A stretch of 64,000 nt of DNA from Chloranthus sessilifolius. Its lineage: Eukaryota > Streptophyta > Magnoliopsida > Chloranthales > Chloranthaceae. Positions 1-12,009 of this stretch are shown here, in pieces. Numbering within the stretch: the first letter of the stretch is position 1; the number at the start of each line of letters is the position of its first letter. The notes below the pieces were generated by a model. That model was not told the origin of the DNA. It worked only from the letters and a program-made list of their open reading frames with translations, and ran no database searches. The position numbers were made by a program, and so were the translations under genes. The stretch spans positions 104,205,416 to 104,269,415 of the forward strand of contig CM037596.1 of assembly GCA_021018995.1 (NCBI GenBank). Reading direction: 5' to 3'.

Positions 1-1620
1 GAGGCAGCGCAGATGGATGGAGTTCTTCAAGGACTATGACTGTTCCATACAGTACCATCCAGGCAAGGCTAATGTAGTAGCCAATGCTTTGAGTCGGAAG
101 GGTTTAGCTCAATTGGCTACTTTAATTTTGGGTATGCACAGATGGAAGTTATTTGAAGATCTGTCACTGTATGATGTAAATATCGAGTCGCAAGCTACAG
201 GAGCCTTTTTGGCTAACGTATCAGTGGGACCAGTGATTTTGAGCATATATACGAGCTACAGATGAAAGACCCGACATTAACCAAGATTCGTCAAGATGTG
301 ATTGAAGGCATCAAACCAGACTTCTCAGTGAAAGAAGATGGTTCATTATTATTCAAGGGCCGTCTCAATGCCGATCTACAACAAATTATCCTTGATGAAT
401 CTCTCAAATCAAATTATGCGATCCACCCTGGTAGTATAAAAATGTACCAAGATTTGAAAAAGAATTACTGGTGGAGAGGGTTGAAGCAAGACATGGCAGA
501 GTACGTGTCATGGTGTTTGACATGTCAGCAGGTGAAAGTTGATCATAGACATCCTGTTGGATTATTGCAGCCCCTACCCATACTAGAATGAAAGTGGAAA
601 TCGATCTCTATGTATTTTATCATTGGACTACCGCGTACAGCGAAGAGATATAATGCCATTTAGATAGTCGAAGACCGATTAACTAAGTCAGCACACTTCT
701 TGCCTTACAACACGATGTATACGGTGGGAAGACTTACAAAATTATATATGAAAGAGATCGTCCGTTTGTATGGGATTCCAAGTAGCATTGTTTCTGACCA
801 TGACCCATTATATACATCAAAGTTTTGGAAGAAATTTTAAGAGGGAATGGGAACGCGATTGGATTTCAGTTTGGCATTCCATCTGCAAACTGATGGACAA
901 ACAGAGTGAGTGAACCAAGTCATAGAAGATATGCTCAGAGCGTGTATGCTAGAACTGCAAGGATCATGGGATCAGTACCTGCCATTGATTGAGTTTGCAT
1001 ACGACAATAGTTTTCAAACGAGCATTGGGATGACACCGTATGAAGCCCTCTATGGACGGCGATGTAGATCGCCTATCAATTGGGAAGAAATCGGTGAGAA
1101 ATTTCTTTTGGGACCCGAGATGCTTGAAGATAATGCCGCCTATGTTCGGATGATAAGGGCAAAACTCAAAGCAGGCAGTAAAGCTACGCCGATCTCAAGC
1201 GGACCAGTGTAGACTATAAGGTGGGTGAACACGTGTTTGTCAAGGTGTCGCCTATGAAGGGCGTAATGAGATTCAGAAAGAGAGGGAAGCTAAGTCCCCA
1301 TTATCTTGGACCCTTTGAGGTTTTGGGTCGAGTAGGAGAGGTTGTGTATTGTGTTGGCTTACCGCCGCGATACGATTGGGTACACAACGTCTTTCACGTA
1401 TCTATACTCAGAAAGTACGTGAATGATCCTTCTCATATCTTGGGAGGACAACCTTTAGAGATGTGCGAGGATATGAGCATGATAAAAGAATCGGCGGAGA
1501 TATTGGATCGAAAAGAACAAGTGATGCGCACAAAGGTAATTCCATTAGTGCTTGTTCGATGGAAAAATCATCCGGCCAAAGAAGCTATGTGGGAATGAGA
1601 GGCAGACGTGAAAGAACAAT
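1..1620 (+). pseudogene. Ty3/gypsy (Tekay/Del-like) pol, 3' part, decayed
   Basis: This is the C-terminal end of a retrotransposon polyprotein that enters from the left edge. Seen in order: the end of RNase H ([20 protein letters not shown], about 10-110), the H2C2 zinc-binding region of integrase (H and C residues in HPGSIKMYQDL and CLTCQQVK, 262-591), the integrase catalytic core (about 600-1210), and a chromodomain-like tail (VRWKNHPAKEAMWE, ending near 1597). The core has stop codons and at least two frame changes (near 262 and 592-910, and a stop at 1210), so no full protein is made. The chromodomain and the downstream polypurine tract with long LTR point to the chromovirus branch (Tekay/Del); this lineage call is an inference from motifs. 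Confidence 0.9.
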
Positions 1621-1921
1621 ATCCGGACTTATTTGTGACAACTTGAGAGTCAAAAATTGTATCACCGCAAGGATGTTGACAGATTTAACCCGTCTATTAT
1701 AATCCAATGTTGACCATTTGGCCAATTTATCCAATGGGGAGAATGCTAAATAGAAAATTGTGCTGTGATGTGATATAGAATGCATGGTTAGGATTCATCA
1801 TACCACGCAATGGCTATGAAGACATACTTCACAAAACCAATGACCCACTGATCAGGTATTACCAAGAAAACAAAAGAGACATAAAACAAGAAATTTTTTT
1901 TTTGAGATTTCTGATGAAAAC

Positions 1922-2400
1922 CGATTAATCGATTTTCAAATCAATTAATCGATTTGGAAATTCGATTAATCAATTTTGGTCGACTGATCGACTGGCATAC
2001 GCCAGTGAGTGGAGATTAAGAAAAATTAATAAAGTGAAAATTTTGATTAATCGAGGGGGATTTGATTAATCGATTAATTGATTTGGGGATTCGATTACTC
2101 GACTAGCACACGCCAGTGAGTTGAGAATTTTGAAAAAATTTAAGGGTATAACGATTTCAATTAATCGAGGTGAAATTCGATTAATCGATTTGGGAGAATC
2201 GATTTATCTATTCAGTAAATCGATTAATAGACTGGCACATGCCAGTGAGCTGGTAAATCTAGAATATAAAATGACCTAAAAATTTCGATTAATCGATTTT
2301 GAATTTCAATTAATCGATTTTGGAAATTGATTAATCGATATCGCGCGGCTGGAAAAATTTTAAAACCGATTAATCGATTTTAAAAATCGATTAATTGATT
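1922..2400. repeat. Array of TCGATTAATCGA-type palindromes between pol and the extra ORF
   Basis: About ten perfect or one-mismatch copies of GATTAATCGATT-like words occur here. The stretch is also loosely periodic: a second short inverted word, ACTGGCATACGCCAGT, recurs near 1991, 2101 and 2231 with changes, giving imperfect units of about 110-130 bp. It lies in the untranslated spacer of the gypsy element. Confidence 0.85.
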
Positions 2401-2645
2401 TCAGCCTATATATATGAAAAAGGGGGATTTTTTTTTCCCATTCAAAAATTTTTGGTTTTGCTTTCGCGCGCCACTTCGTCTTCCTCCTTGAGCCAACTTC
2501 CGAGCTAGGGTTTTTGGAGATTTTGAGCCGATTTTGAATCAAAATCCTCGCACATTTGGATCAAACTCCTAAGGTAAACCCTAGATTCAGATTTTTTCTT
2601 GAAATTTCAATCTTTACAGCCTTACATTTTGATTTTTGATTCAAA

Positions 2646-4081
2646 ATGCCTCCGAAAACTCGCTTGACCATGAAGAAAGCGGCTTCGAAGCTCCCGGTAC
2701 GACGTAAGAACGCCGCACCGCCACCACCTTCACCATCACCTCTACAAGCCCCATGCCCATCGTCATTGGATACCACATCCGGTTCGACGAGCGTATCTTC
2801 ACGCGAATCTTCACCGACCCCACCACCACCATCACCCGTAAACTTGCCCCAACCAAATGAGTGGTGGGCGGCAAAGAGCTTTGAAAATGAATATATTATC
2901 GATGATGCATTATTTACCGACCTCGACGTCGAGGGTGAGACCCAATGGGCTAAGAACTATCTTGTCAACGTGGGCCTCGGTAACCTATTGAAGTCGTTAC
3001 ATGGGTATTACTACCCTAGGCTAGTTCGCCTGTTTTATCAGAAATTGGAAAAGGGCCACGTTGATGACACCGTGGTGATCGAAATTGATGGTCGCCATTA
3101 CCTTTTTACTGGAGCCCACATACATCAATCACTTGAAGCTACCTCGACCACGTACCAGAGACAAACCTTTTTCCCCCCTTTGAGCAAGAAATCCCAATTA
3201 TGGAGATTCAAACCGAGATGACCAAGGGGCTCGGCGGATCCGAATCGTCTATTAGGCGGGTAGATTTACCCCACTACATGTGGATGCTTGATTCTATAAT
3301 CAAGTGTAACCTCTACCCGATGCGCCATGATACAGAGAGGATAGAGTTGGTCCAACATGCCTTATATGCGGCATTTCGCGGCCATTGGTTCAACGCCACC
3401 AAGATCGTCTTAGAGGGGATGACCTATATAAAGGGAAAGTTAATGAAGGGTCCTTTGAGACTAAAGAAGAAGATGCCGTACGCTCACCTCATTTAGATCA
3501 TGCTAGAGTGCTATTCCGACGCTTCGGGGTACGCCATCTCACCCCATGAGAAGAAGGCTACAGACCACGTGAAGCACTACTCCATCGCTTCATGGGATTG
3601 TAGCTACCGATTATTGAAGAGGACCCTGTCAGTTGAGGGCCCAGCAGCAGCAGCAGTAGCACCACCACATCAGGACCCCGCCAGTAGGGGGAGCACACCC
3701 CATTATTCCATCAGTTGAGGGGGCACCATCTCATACTACTGCATCCCCTACGCCACCTACATAGTCAGTCTCTGCCACACCTACATCATCCTACCACCGA
3801 CGAGCGGCTCGCCCCACGCCTACGATAGAGGATGTGTTGGCCCGGATGGAGGCCAACAACCAGCAGATAAATCGACGCATGGATTTTTTGATGTACCACA
3901 CCATGGGGTACATCTATCCTTTGGACTACTAGCAGAGCCTCGCACAGGAGCAGGCTTAGACTGCGGGCGCGACCACTTTCCATACGGGTGTAGCAGATGC
4001 CGACACATCTAGCTCGGCGCCACAACGACCTGGAGAGGCGAGTCACCTAGCACTAGACCAGTCGAGAGAGGGGATGGCATG
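2646..4081 (+). pseudogene. Extra ORF of the gypsy element: proline-rich plant transposon-protein domain
   Basis: The ORF starts at an ATG (MPPKTRLTMKK) after a leader containing TATATATG-like sequence near 2410. A basic, Pro/Ser-rich N-terminus (about residues 1-75) is followed by a domain with WAKNYLVNVGLGNLL, YYYPRLVRLFYQKLEKG, then DSIIKCNLYPMRHDTE and PYAHLI. This resembles the putative plant transposon protein domain (PF20167-like) found in plant retroelements; function unknown. A C-terminal polar segment (ARMEANNQQINRRMDFLM) could form a coiled coil. The frame shifts near 3200, has a stop at 3494-3496 and others downstream (3716, 3930), so it is broken. It sits between pol and the 3' LTR, an unusual accessory position. 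Confidence 0.7.
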
Positions 4082-4365
4082 AGCTTGCGGCGATGATGTT
4101 CTTTTGTGGTCACTTTTTGAGTTTTTTGTACTGTTGTAATTAAATTTTAAATTATAATTATTGAGAAACGGGTAAATTATATACTTTTTGGCATACATGA
4201 AATGAAATCACATTTTTGTTGGAAATTCTCTTGCATTTCCGTTACTTCTTGCATTGCATGTGGCCAAATTCTTTAATTTTTCGTGATCGAGTACGTGACA
4301 TCACCTATGTGTGGGGTACCCAATCAACACACCTTTTGGGTTCATTTTCAAGGACGAAAATTTTC

Positions 4366-4378
4366 AAGGTGGGGAGAA
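4366..4378 (+). other. Polypurine tract of the gypsy element
   Basis: AAGGTGGGGAGAA lies immediately upstream of the LTR start TGTAATATCC, the expected plus-strand primer position. Confidence 0.85.
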
Positions 4379-4582
4379 TGTAATATCCCTGAAAATTGAG
4401 CGATGAACAATGACCTTGGGATCTATGCCCGATTGGTCGTAGGTTGACCAAGTGATGGTCAAACAGTAGACTTGAGAAGGAAAGTGTTTTGTGATGTAAA
4501 TGTGACCTAAGCATGGAGTTAGAGGTTAGTTAAGAGTCACGTACACCTATCTCTGGTGTATGTGCTCAACACCAAAGCAAGA

Positions 4583-4594
4583 GGGTTATAAGGG
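4583..4594 (+). promoter_or_regulatory. TATA-like box in the gypsy LTR
   Basis: GGGTTATAAGGG in the 3' LTR. The reverse-strand solo LTR has GGGGTATATAAGGG at the equivalent place (18987-19001), supporting conservation of a promoter. The GA tract and palindrome array lie downstream and would be in the transcribed leader. Confidence 0.5.
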
Positions 4595-4648
4595 TTTTAA
4601 TACCTTAAAGATGCTATTCTCTTATTTGGGTTGGTGAGAGAAGTTAAG

Positions 4649-4650
4649 AG

Positions 4651-4683
<33 letters not shown>
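4649..4683. repeat. (GA)n microsatellite in the LTR
   Basis: Interrupted GA repeat, matched by the CT tract at 18911-18941 of the inverted solo LTR. Confidence 0.9.
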
Positions 4684-4978
4684 TACAGGGGAGTTAATGG
4701 CAAGGAGAGTTATTGTGGTTCGGATTTAAGACGAGATCCAACAATAAATGCTGGATTCAACGTGATTGGAATCATTGGAGCAAAAGGTGGAACCCTAGCC
4801 ATTAAGCCAACCAATCCATTCTTTAAGAGATTAATTTGAGGTAAGCTTTGTTAGATTTAAATGCATGAGTTTTGATGATTAAATTTAGTCAATAGATGGG
4901 TTAAACTATCAAATTAAAATGATAGAAAAGAAAGAAAAAGATTTGGAAAAACAGTCCGAGAAGGGGCTGAGTTCTGGC

Positions 4979-5335
4979 CAAATCGATTAATCGATTTTGG
5001 TCTGGAAGTTGAAAAGGTAAAAGAGCCCGAGTTCGATTAATCGATCTTGAAATCGATTAATCGATTTTGAAATTTGATTAATCGATTAAGAAATAGACTA
5101 ATTGACTGGGTACCTCCAATGGCTGGAGAAATAAGGCTTGGGAAAACCGATTAATCGATTTGAGAATCGATTAATCGATTGTGGTTTTCGATTAATTGAT
5201 TTGGGAATCGATTAATCGATTGTTGACTTTCGATTAATCGATTAATCGATTTTGGATTTCGATTAATCGATTTGGAAATTGATTAATCGATTTAGGGTTT
5301 CGATTAATCGATTTTAGAGATCGATTAATCAATTT
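4979..5335. repeat. Array of ATCGATTAATCGAT palindromes inside the LTR
   Basis: Over a dozen copies of CGATTAATCGATT or close variants, separated by 4-20 bases of unrelated sequence, so it is a word array rather than a simple tandem repeat. The same array is present in the solo LTR (18151-18610). Confidence 0.9.
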
Positions 5336-6891
5336 TGGCAGTTTGAGTTGACTTTTTAGTTGAACATTGAGGTTCATGGAGGGTCTTGGACCTTCTTTAT
5401 TGCATCCTTATTGATGTTGTACATATGTTATAATGCACCATAGGTGGTACGAGCTAAGGCAAGCATGAGGAGCCATGTGAGACCTTGATGCTTGGACAGT
5501 CAGACACTTGAGGTAGGAAATACCTTGAATATGTACTTTGATTATAAGAGCATGTATGTAGTGATATAGAAATGAAATGAATCATTAATTCTCTATATGT
5601 GTGTGTGTGATACACCAATGAAATGAAACTGCTTTAATCATATAATCCTCTCAGTATGTGTGTGTGTGTGACACCAAGTAAGTATATGAAAATGAGACAT
5701 CCCCAGGGGATGAGAAAGTGATAAAGGTATTAATGTGATGTGAGTAGTTTAGACATCCCAGGGATGTAAGTTGAGATTATAAAGTAAGATTGAACAAAGA
5801 CTGATAAGGCCTGATTGATATAAAGTAGCATATTTATACGATGAATAACTATATGTAAAGCACATGATATTTTTATTATTTAAGGTTTGAACAGAATACC
5901 CCACCGACGTGGCGGGATACCCACGACTGACTCGGTAGAATATCCGTGATCGGTACGACGGCCAATCCGTACACCAGTATGACAGTCTATCTGTACACAG
6001 TAGCACATCCCAGGGATGTTGAGATGAGATTAAACCCCGTCGCTTATGAGAAAGAGACCTGGGTAGTACTCAAAGTGATATATTTATAACAACTGTCTAT
6101 TTAGACGATGATGGAGGGTATTCCATCGGGGCTCGATGCTATATTGCTCGGGGATTACTTAAGTTGAAGATTTAAGTTTCTTTAGGCCTATTCAGTGTAA
6201 TTCATGAACAGTTGATAATAAATGTAACATGTAAACCACCAGTAAACTTCAATGCATATTGTAATCATTTAAACTGTTTCCCAGGAAGTTCATAAATACA
6301 TCATGCTAAGAATATCATAAAATATATGTGAGGATTTGACTTATATGTTCATTGTGTTGTTCCCTATTAAGCTAGGATGTAGCTCACCCTTCAGACTATA
6401 CATCGAAGGTCCTTTGCTTACAGCCATTGAGGCTTCGGGAGACGTTGATCCTAGGGATTCGGACTACGTGCCCGGAGACAAGATAGAGCCTCCTGCCGAG
6501 GACTTCTTCTAGGAGACTCCGTTGTGTACTTTGATAGAGAGAGTTTTGAAAGCAAATTGCGTGACTTGGTATGTCAAGCCTTTATTTTGAGAAATAATAT
6601 AATTAAATAGATATATTCTTTTGGCGAACCATCTTGGGTGACTAAGTGATGCCACTGATGGTTCGGGTGGGTTCTTTTACTAATGCAGAGGTATGAGTTT
6701 AGAACCATCTTTTGGATTATAGATTTTGGAGCATATATGTGTAGAACTAGAGATTTATTTAAGTATCAGTTTTTATGCATTTTTTTCTATTTATTATTGT
6801 TTGCCAATATTCCGTACATATCCATGGGGCACGGTCTGGATGAACGTGCTGATGGCACGAATTTTGGGGTGCCGAAATCCGGGCTGCCACA

Positions 6892-7402
6892 AAAGGAAGT
6901 AATTGAAACGCACTGGGTTTGATCTCAAAAGTTCCATCACCGACCACTGGGGGTAGACTAATACATGAGGGAGGTGTAAGAGGGGTCAATGCATAATACT
7001 CTCCCAAGGTCCTGGTCACAGTTTGGCCTATTCCCATCATATTAAAAAAAATGAGACGGGTAGAACCGTTATTGTATATATCTACTTTCTTTTTAATTTT
7101 ATCTAATTTTTATTTTAGCAAGTAGGGAGCGAGTAGAACCGTTATTGTATATATCTACTTTCTTTTAATTTTATCTAATTTTTATTTTAGCAAGTAGGGA
7201 GCGAAAATAAATCTGAGCCTCTAGCTTCTCTAATCAGGGAAAGAATTGAAACTTTGATTCGCTGCTCCGAATAAACCTACAAAAGCTCAAGAAGTGATCA
7301 AAGAAAATAAAAATATAAAGAAATTAAAAAGAGAAAGACAAATATTAGTTTCAGAAAAGAAGAAAATAATGATAAATAAATAGATAAAATAAAATCCATT
7401 TT
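6892..7402. other. LTR flank and retroelement leader remnants
   Basis: No gene seen. The right part (about 7205-7402) is A-rich and leads into a primer-binding site on the minus strand, so it is probably the 5' leader of the element whose LTR is at 7429-8719. The left part is unassigned. Confidence 0.5.
7061..7204. repeat. Direct tandem duplication, 73-bp unit, two copies
   Basis: TAGAACCGTTATTGTATATA begins at 7061 and again at 7134; the copies differ by one T in a T-run and both end in AAGTAGGGAGCGA. Confidence 0.9.
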
Positions 7403-7418
7403 CCCGGCAACGACACCA
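7403..7418 (-). other. Primer-binding site (tRNA-Asp-like) of a minus-strand LTR element
   Basis: The reverse complement reads TGGTGTCGTTGCCGGG, one or two changes from the TGGCGCCGTTGCCGGG primer site known in Athila/Tat-type elements. It lies just inside the LTR at 7429-8719. Confidence 0.7.
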
Positions 7419-7428
7419 AAAACTTATT

Positions 7429-8719
7429 TGTCGGCTTTATATCTAATTAAAATAAGCATTAATCTATTGCAAACGCACAATGGAGATTATAGCGATAGCG
7501 TTAGGATCATTCCCACGAGAAAGTGATTTTATATGTAAATATTTACTTATTTTTATTCTCTCTTTTTCTAGCTTTTATTTACCTTTAAAGGTTGAAAAAT
7601 ATAAATAAAAGAATGATTATTTAAACTAAGTGCAGAAAAATAAATTAAAATTCTCCTTCTTCACAATCCTTCAGTTCTCAGATGTTTACAAATTTAAAAT
7701 ACCGTTACACTATATCTCAGTCTTCTAGAACTTGGGCGTTAATAAAAAATTAGTTTTTCTTAATATAGATCTGTACTAATCTGCAACTTCCCTGAAATTT
7801 GGGCATCAATAAAACTCAAGAAAATCAAAGATGAAAAGTACAAAATTGTTACACTAATCTGCAAATTCTTGATCTGAGTTGTCAATTCAAATTAAGAACT
7901 CTTAGATGTTTACAAAGCAGAAAAATGCAATAAAATAAATCTAATCTAAAACGCGAAATAAAACCATCCAAAGGGTCGATCTTTCACCTTCCTCGGCCAT
8001 GGTTGTCAGGCAAGACTTTCAGAGAATTGTAGATAATTTTACTTAGGAAATTTATTCTACAAAGGTGATCTTCCATAATTCCGACCTTAGTTGTCAATTG
8101 ACCATGAAAATTCCTTTGATAAGGAGTCGGTTTACACAATTCAAATTCTAATAAAAGAAACTACTAAAAACAAAAGTTTCCTAATATAACTCTAACTTCT
8201 AATCTTATCCTTCCTTGCTTTGAGTAGTTGATGCGCTTTGGATTGTTTCTTCTTTTATCAGTAGAGTTTTTTAGGAGTCTTTCTTCATCAATCTTCTCGG
8301 ATTCGTGGATTACCAAACTTCTAATTTGAATAACCTTCTAATTTCGTGCATGGCAGTATAATTCTCACGTTATCAACAACTTGCATTTTGTAAAATCGTA
8401 GTCGCGATTCTCTCTTTCATGTTCAAAACTCTCAAAACGAACGATCGTCTTTCTTGTATCATACTCCATCTGAAGCGTCTCTTTTGCAAAATCATCATTT
8501 ATGATTTCGTGTTTCTTTCTTTTGCAGCATTCAATCATAAGTACTATTTTCCTCTATTTTGGCTCTTCAAGTACGATTTGAATCGTCTTTGTGTACAATC
8601 ATCCTCTTTACTGCCTTTTGAGTTCATTTTGACAAAGATTAACACTTTGACTCTATTTTTTTATTTATCTTTAATTTCTACACATCATTAGCTTGCTAGT
8701 AGAAAATTGGGGTCTAACA
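7429..8719 (-). mobile_element. LTR of a truncated Athila/Tat-like retrotransposon
   Basis: On the minus strand it begins TGTTAGACCCC (8719) and ends near ..GCCGACA (7429), about 10 bases from the primer-binding site. It contains the phrase GATCATTCCCACGAGA, which resembles ATCGTTCCCACGAGG in the Athila-like LTR at 48698-50461. The 5' boundary near the PBS is approximate. Its right end lands inside the LINE RNase H fragment. Confidence 0.6.
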
Positions 8720-9216
8720 TCATGAAATTAAGGGTGATAAAATGGTAAATTATGTGACTAATCAGTGATGTCATGGGCAGTAATAGGACCATGAAACGAT
8801 ATGATAAATTCGCCATTAAGGTCTCTCAAAATTCCTCCGATAGCATATTCATTATTAAGGTAAGATGCATCCATATTCAGTTTGATTGTATTAGTATCCG
8901 GCGGTGTCCACTAGTAATTCTTAGGGTGAAGGTTCTAAACCAGTTTGAGATTCCAACTCTTTTGGATCAGCTCATAAAAGCAATCAGGGTGAACACTAAA
9001 GGCAGCAGAATTGATTTTGATGAAGATATCTTCAACTACCTTTCTAAGGATCAACATTTTGTGAGTAGTCTTGTCTTCAAAAATTTTTTGATTACGTTCA
9101 TGCCATAAATACCAGATGATCGCAGAAAATGTTATGAGAAGCATAGTTGATCTTCGAGATTTTCCTTTCAAATTTTCAATGACGAAGAGCATCTCATCCT
9201 CAAGGCAGTTCTTACA
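8720..9216 (-). pseudogene. LINE 3' fragment: C-terminal region with RNase H-like sequence
   Basis: The minus strand encodes a piece typical of plant L1-type LINEs: a Trp-rich block (IIWYLWHERNQKIFED) followed, with a frame change, by an RNase H-like start (IKLNMDASYLNNEYAIGG, then LRDLNGEF). It is cut at 8719 by an LTR and at 9217 by another LTR. The remainder of a LINE reverse transcriptase in the same orientation is at 13973-14758, so both may belong to one LINE split by the gypsy element between them. The plus-strand ORF over 8773-9108 is its antisense shadow. Confidence 0.65.
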
Positions 9217-11895
9217 TGTGATGACCCAACTTTCCTGTTCCTAAAGTACCGAAAACATTGGCTCGCCATGACACCGATACATCCACACGAGTATAGAATT
9301 CAGAGCAAATATTATAAACGAACTAATATCTAACATGTGAAAAGAAAAGGCTTTTAATTCTATACATAACCATAGACAAAAAGAGACTAAGAAGAACCAC
9401 CGGTGATGGCCTACCATCACCTAAACAATGATTTCTAATAGTGGTTCCCCAAATTTCATATACAATACTCAAAGTTCCGGGCCTAGGGCCCATAACTCAA
9501 ATTGTATATCACTCAAAATAAACAAAAATAAACTATACCGAGTTCAAGATCCCAAATCTATGGGTAGAACTCGTCAGGAGGGATGTCCGACTCTTCCTCC
9601 GGGTTGTAGTCTGGATCACTCTCAAAACCTTGGTCCCGAGCTGCGTCTATACCTGTGATGTATAGTCGGGGTGAGTTAACAGTCTAAACTTAGTAGAAGA
9701 AAGTTCAATCTCAATTATATCTTATCAGAACAAACATGATTTCAAAAGACTGAAATTAAAGCATATGAATTTCAAAAAAGATATTCAGAGCAGATTAATT
9801 GATTGAATTTCAAAGACTAAGTTCGGATGCAAATTCTCATGTTCTATAAATTGAATTCAAACAAATCAGGATTTCAGATGGTTTTGAATTCTTACTTATT
9901 CTTAGTTAGTATATGCAATGCATATCCTATTAACGCCTTAAATCATAACTTAAATCAATCTCTCAAGCAATTATAGCTTGGAAGCCGAAGATTTTACTGA
10001 TGGGAACCACTACCTGACCATCGTCGTTAAATGAATACTTTTCAGAAAATGCAACAAGCCCCTGCATTATGAGGGTAACTTGTACTATTCGAATTTTCCA
10101 TCAACATGGTTCAAAGCAGAGAGGAGTTCATTTGTGTAAACCTTAAATCAAATGCGGATTCTAATACATAATTCAGAGTATTTAATCTACAATTAGATTT
10201 GGAGTTCTGAGTTTATAGTGTCAATTTTTAGATTCAGAGTATCAGAGTTTAAATTATTTTCAAATTTAACTTTAGAGCTTATATTCAGAGGTTCAAAACC
10301 AAAGTTCAAATCATATTCAAAACGGAAATCAGATATCAAATGCTAGAAGTTTCAAATCACAAAACCCATGATATTAGAAAATATGTAAGTAATGTTGAGT
10401 TTTCCGTACCTAATCTCGAAGTCATGTGAAATGGAGGCAAGGCGAAGGTCCTGTTAATGATCTCCAACCTCAATCTACATCATATCATACAATAATACAT
10501 TAAGGATTTATTTTAAATACTACTGACTTCGACGCACTTAATTGTTTTCTCAACACTGAGGCGAAATGGGCAAGTTTGTGTTAACTTTGAATTTGACCCC
10601 ACTTACCGTTCAAATTTGGCCTTTAAAACTTTTGATTCATAAATTTGTTAATTCATGAAAGTTATAGGGCTCGTTGTCCCCTTTCCAACGCAGTAAGAAT
10701 CACAACAATCGGAGTTCGGGATCAAACGTTATGACCACAATACCGAGTAGGTGTTGGCACGTGAACAGTAGGTTGACGAGGCAAGGTCTGTAGACACTCA
10801 TAGCTTGCCGCGGCGAGGTTTAACAACACCGAAATGGCCTGTTTTTCAATGTATCACTCACAGCGGCGAGTGCTTCAGAACTACCCTTGCCGTGGCAAGA
10901 AATAGGGTCGTTGTCGCGAGTCTGTTACGACTTGCTCTCTTTTGGTTTCGTCTTCATTCAAAAATCAGATTTTCTTGTCTAATCTTCATCCTAATCACTC
11001 TACCTAACCTAATTTTGTATTATCAATTCATTTATGACCTATTTTAATCTCATGCGCATATAACATCCGAAACATTGAAATCGGAGGCATTCTGCTACTA
11101 CACCTCTTATGCGTCCGCTCTTCAGAATTTCTTTGCATGAGTCTCCATAATCTATCAATCAGTTTCTATCTTTATGAAATTGAGGTTCACGATCATTACC
11201 TTCTTTTAGCTGAGTAGGCGGAGTCTACGACGATCAGGATCGAAGGGAGTTTGGTGCATAGCTTTGCGCCCGTTCAATGTTCCGATCTTTGATCACAATG
11301 GTGTTGCAATGGTTAGAATAGCAAAGATCTTCGAAGAAGGAAGAGAATCCTCGAAAAAGAAATCGAATGGTCAAGGCTTCGCAAAGATTGATGAAGGAGA
11401 TGGTTTCTCCTCTCTTTCGGCTCTTTCTTTCTCTAAAATTCAAAAGCCCAAAGCTATTTTAAAACAGATAAAGCTTCCTTGAGAAGCTTTGTCTTTTAAT
11501 ATAAAAATATTTTGCTTCCACATGAAGCGCATACACTTGACTTGAGTGTTCAATCCTTATCCAAAGGCTTGGTTTGGCGTAAAGCATATACACTTAGTTC
11601 GGTGTGGGGCATGTACACCCAACCCACTTATCCATTGGATTCGGTATTAAGCTAATACACCGTAACTGTGTATAAGTTTTGGTCCAAAATCTTACACGAG
11701 ACTCTAAATTGAACTATTGCACCTGAAATGAAATATCCATAACTAATTTGGTTAACGTGCACCCATCACTTTATTATGGAGACACATTCCACAATAAATA
11801 CCATAATTGATCAATAAGTAATTGATTAATTGGTCAATGGTACTACACTCTTGAATCTGCACAAGAATTTCATTACTATTTCAACATCTCAACAT
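9217..11895 (-). mobile_element. 3' LTR (about 2.7 kb) of a minus-strand gypsy element
   Basis: Plus-strand left end is TGTGATGACCC, analogous to TGTGACAGCCC and TGTAACAGCCC at the ends of the related LTRs at 16680 and 58483. The right end near 11894 (CTCAACA) is followed by a polypurine tract on the minus strand. Blocks such as AGAAGAACCACCGGTGATGG (9391) and GAGAAGCTTTG near 11480 recur in the 58483-62466 unit, so they are related families. Right boundary approximate. Confidence 0.65.
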
Positions 11896-11896
11896 A

Positions 11897-11909
11897 ATTC
11901 TCCACAAGA
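11897..11909 (-). other. Polypurine tract, minus strand
   Basis: Reverse complement CTTGTGGAGAAT sits between the chromodomain end and the LTR, as expected for a gypsy element. Confidence 0.5.
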
Positions 11910-12009
11910 TTACTAATTTAGTGTGACATGCCAACAAAGTCACACATTTTAAATTAACGATCTTACATCCAACCCAAACAAGAAAATCAAGATTTTACAT
12001 GGCTCACTT

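Larger units (their letters stand above)
4379..6891 (+). mobile_element. 3' LTR (2513 bp) of the Tekay-like gypsy element
   Basis: Begins TGTAATATCC and ends GGGCTGCCACA, a TG..CA unit with short terminal inverted similarity. It follows a polypurine tract. A second member of the family is the solo LTR at 16680-19205 on the other strand (2526 bp); they share the ends, the GA tract, the palindrome array, and the gene-like words around the direct TGTGTGTG tracts near 5600-5670. The flank after 6891 starts AAAGG; the matching target duplication would be outside the window. Confidence 0.85.

Noticed and set aside
2641..2874. Minus-strand ORF opposite the Pro-rich ORF
   Set aside because: Shadow of the plus-strand accessory ORF; composition follows from CCACCA-type codons.
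4979..5335. Possible CRISPR-like repeat-spacer array
   Set aside because: Repeats are 11-14-bp palindromes with spacers of variable short length, in a plant LTR with no cas genes; not a CRISPR array.
8773..9108. Plus-strand ORF of 111 codons
   Set aside because: Antisense of the LINE C-terminal region.
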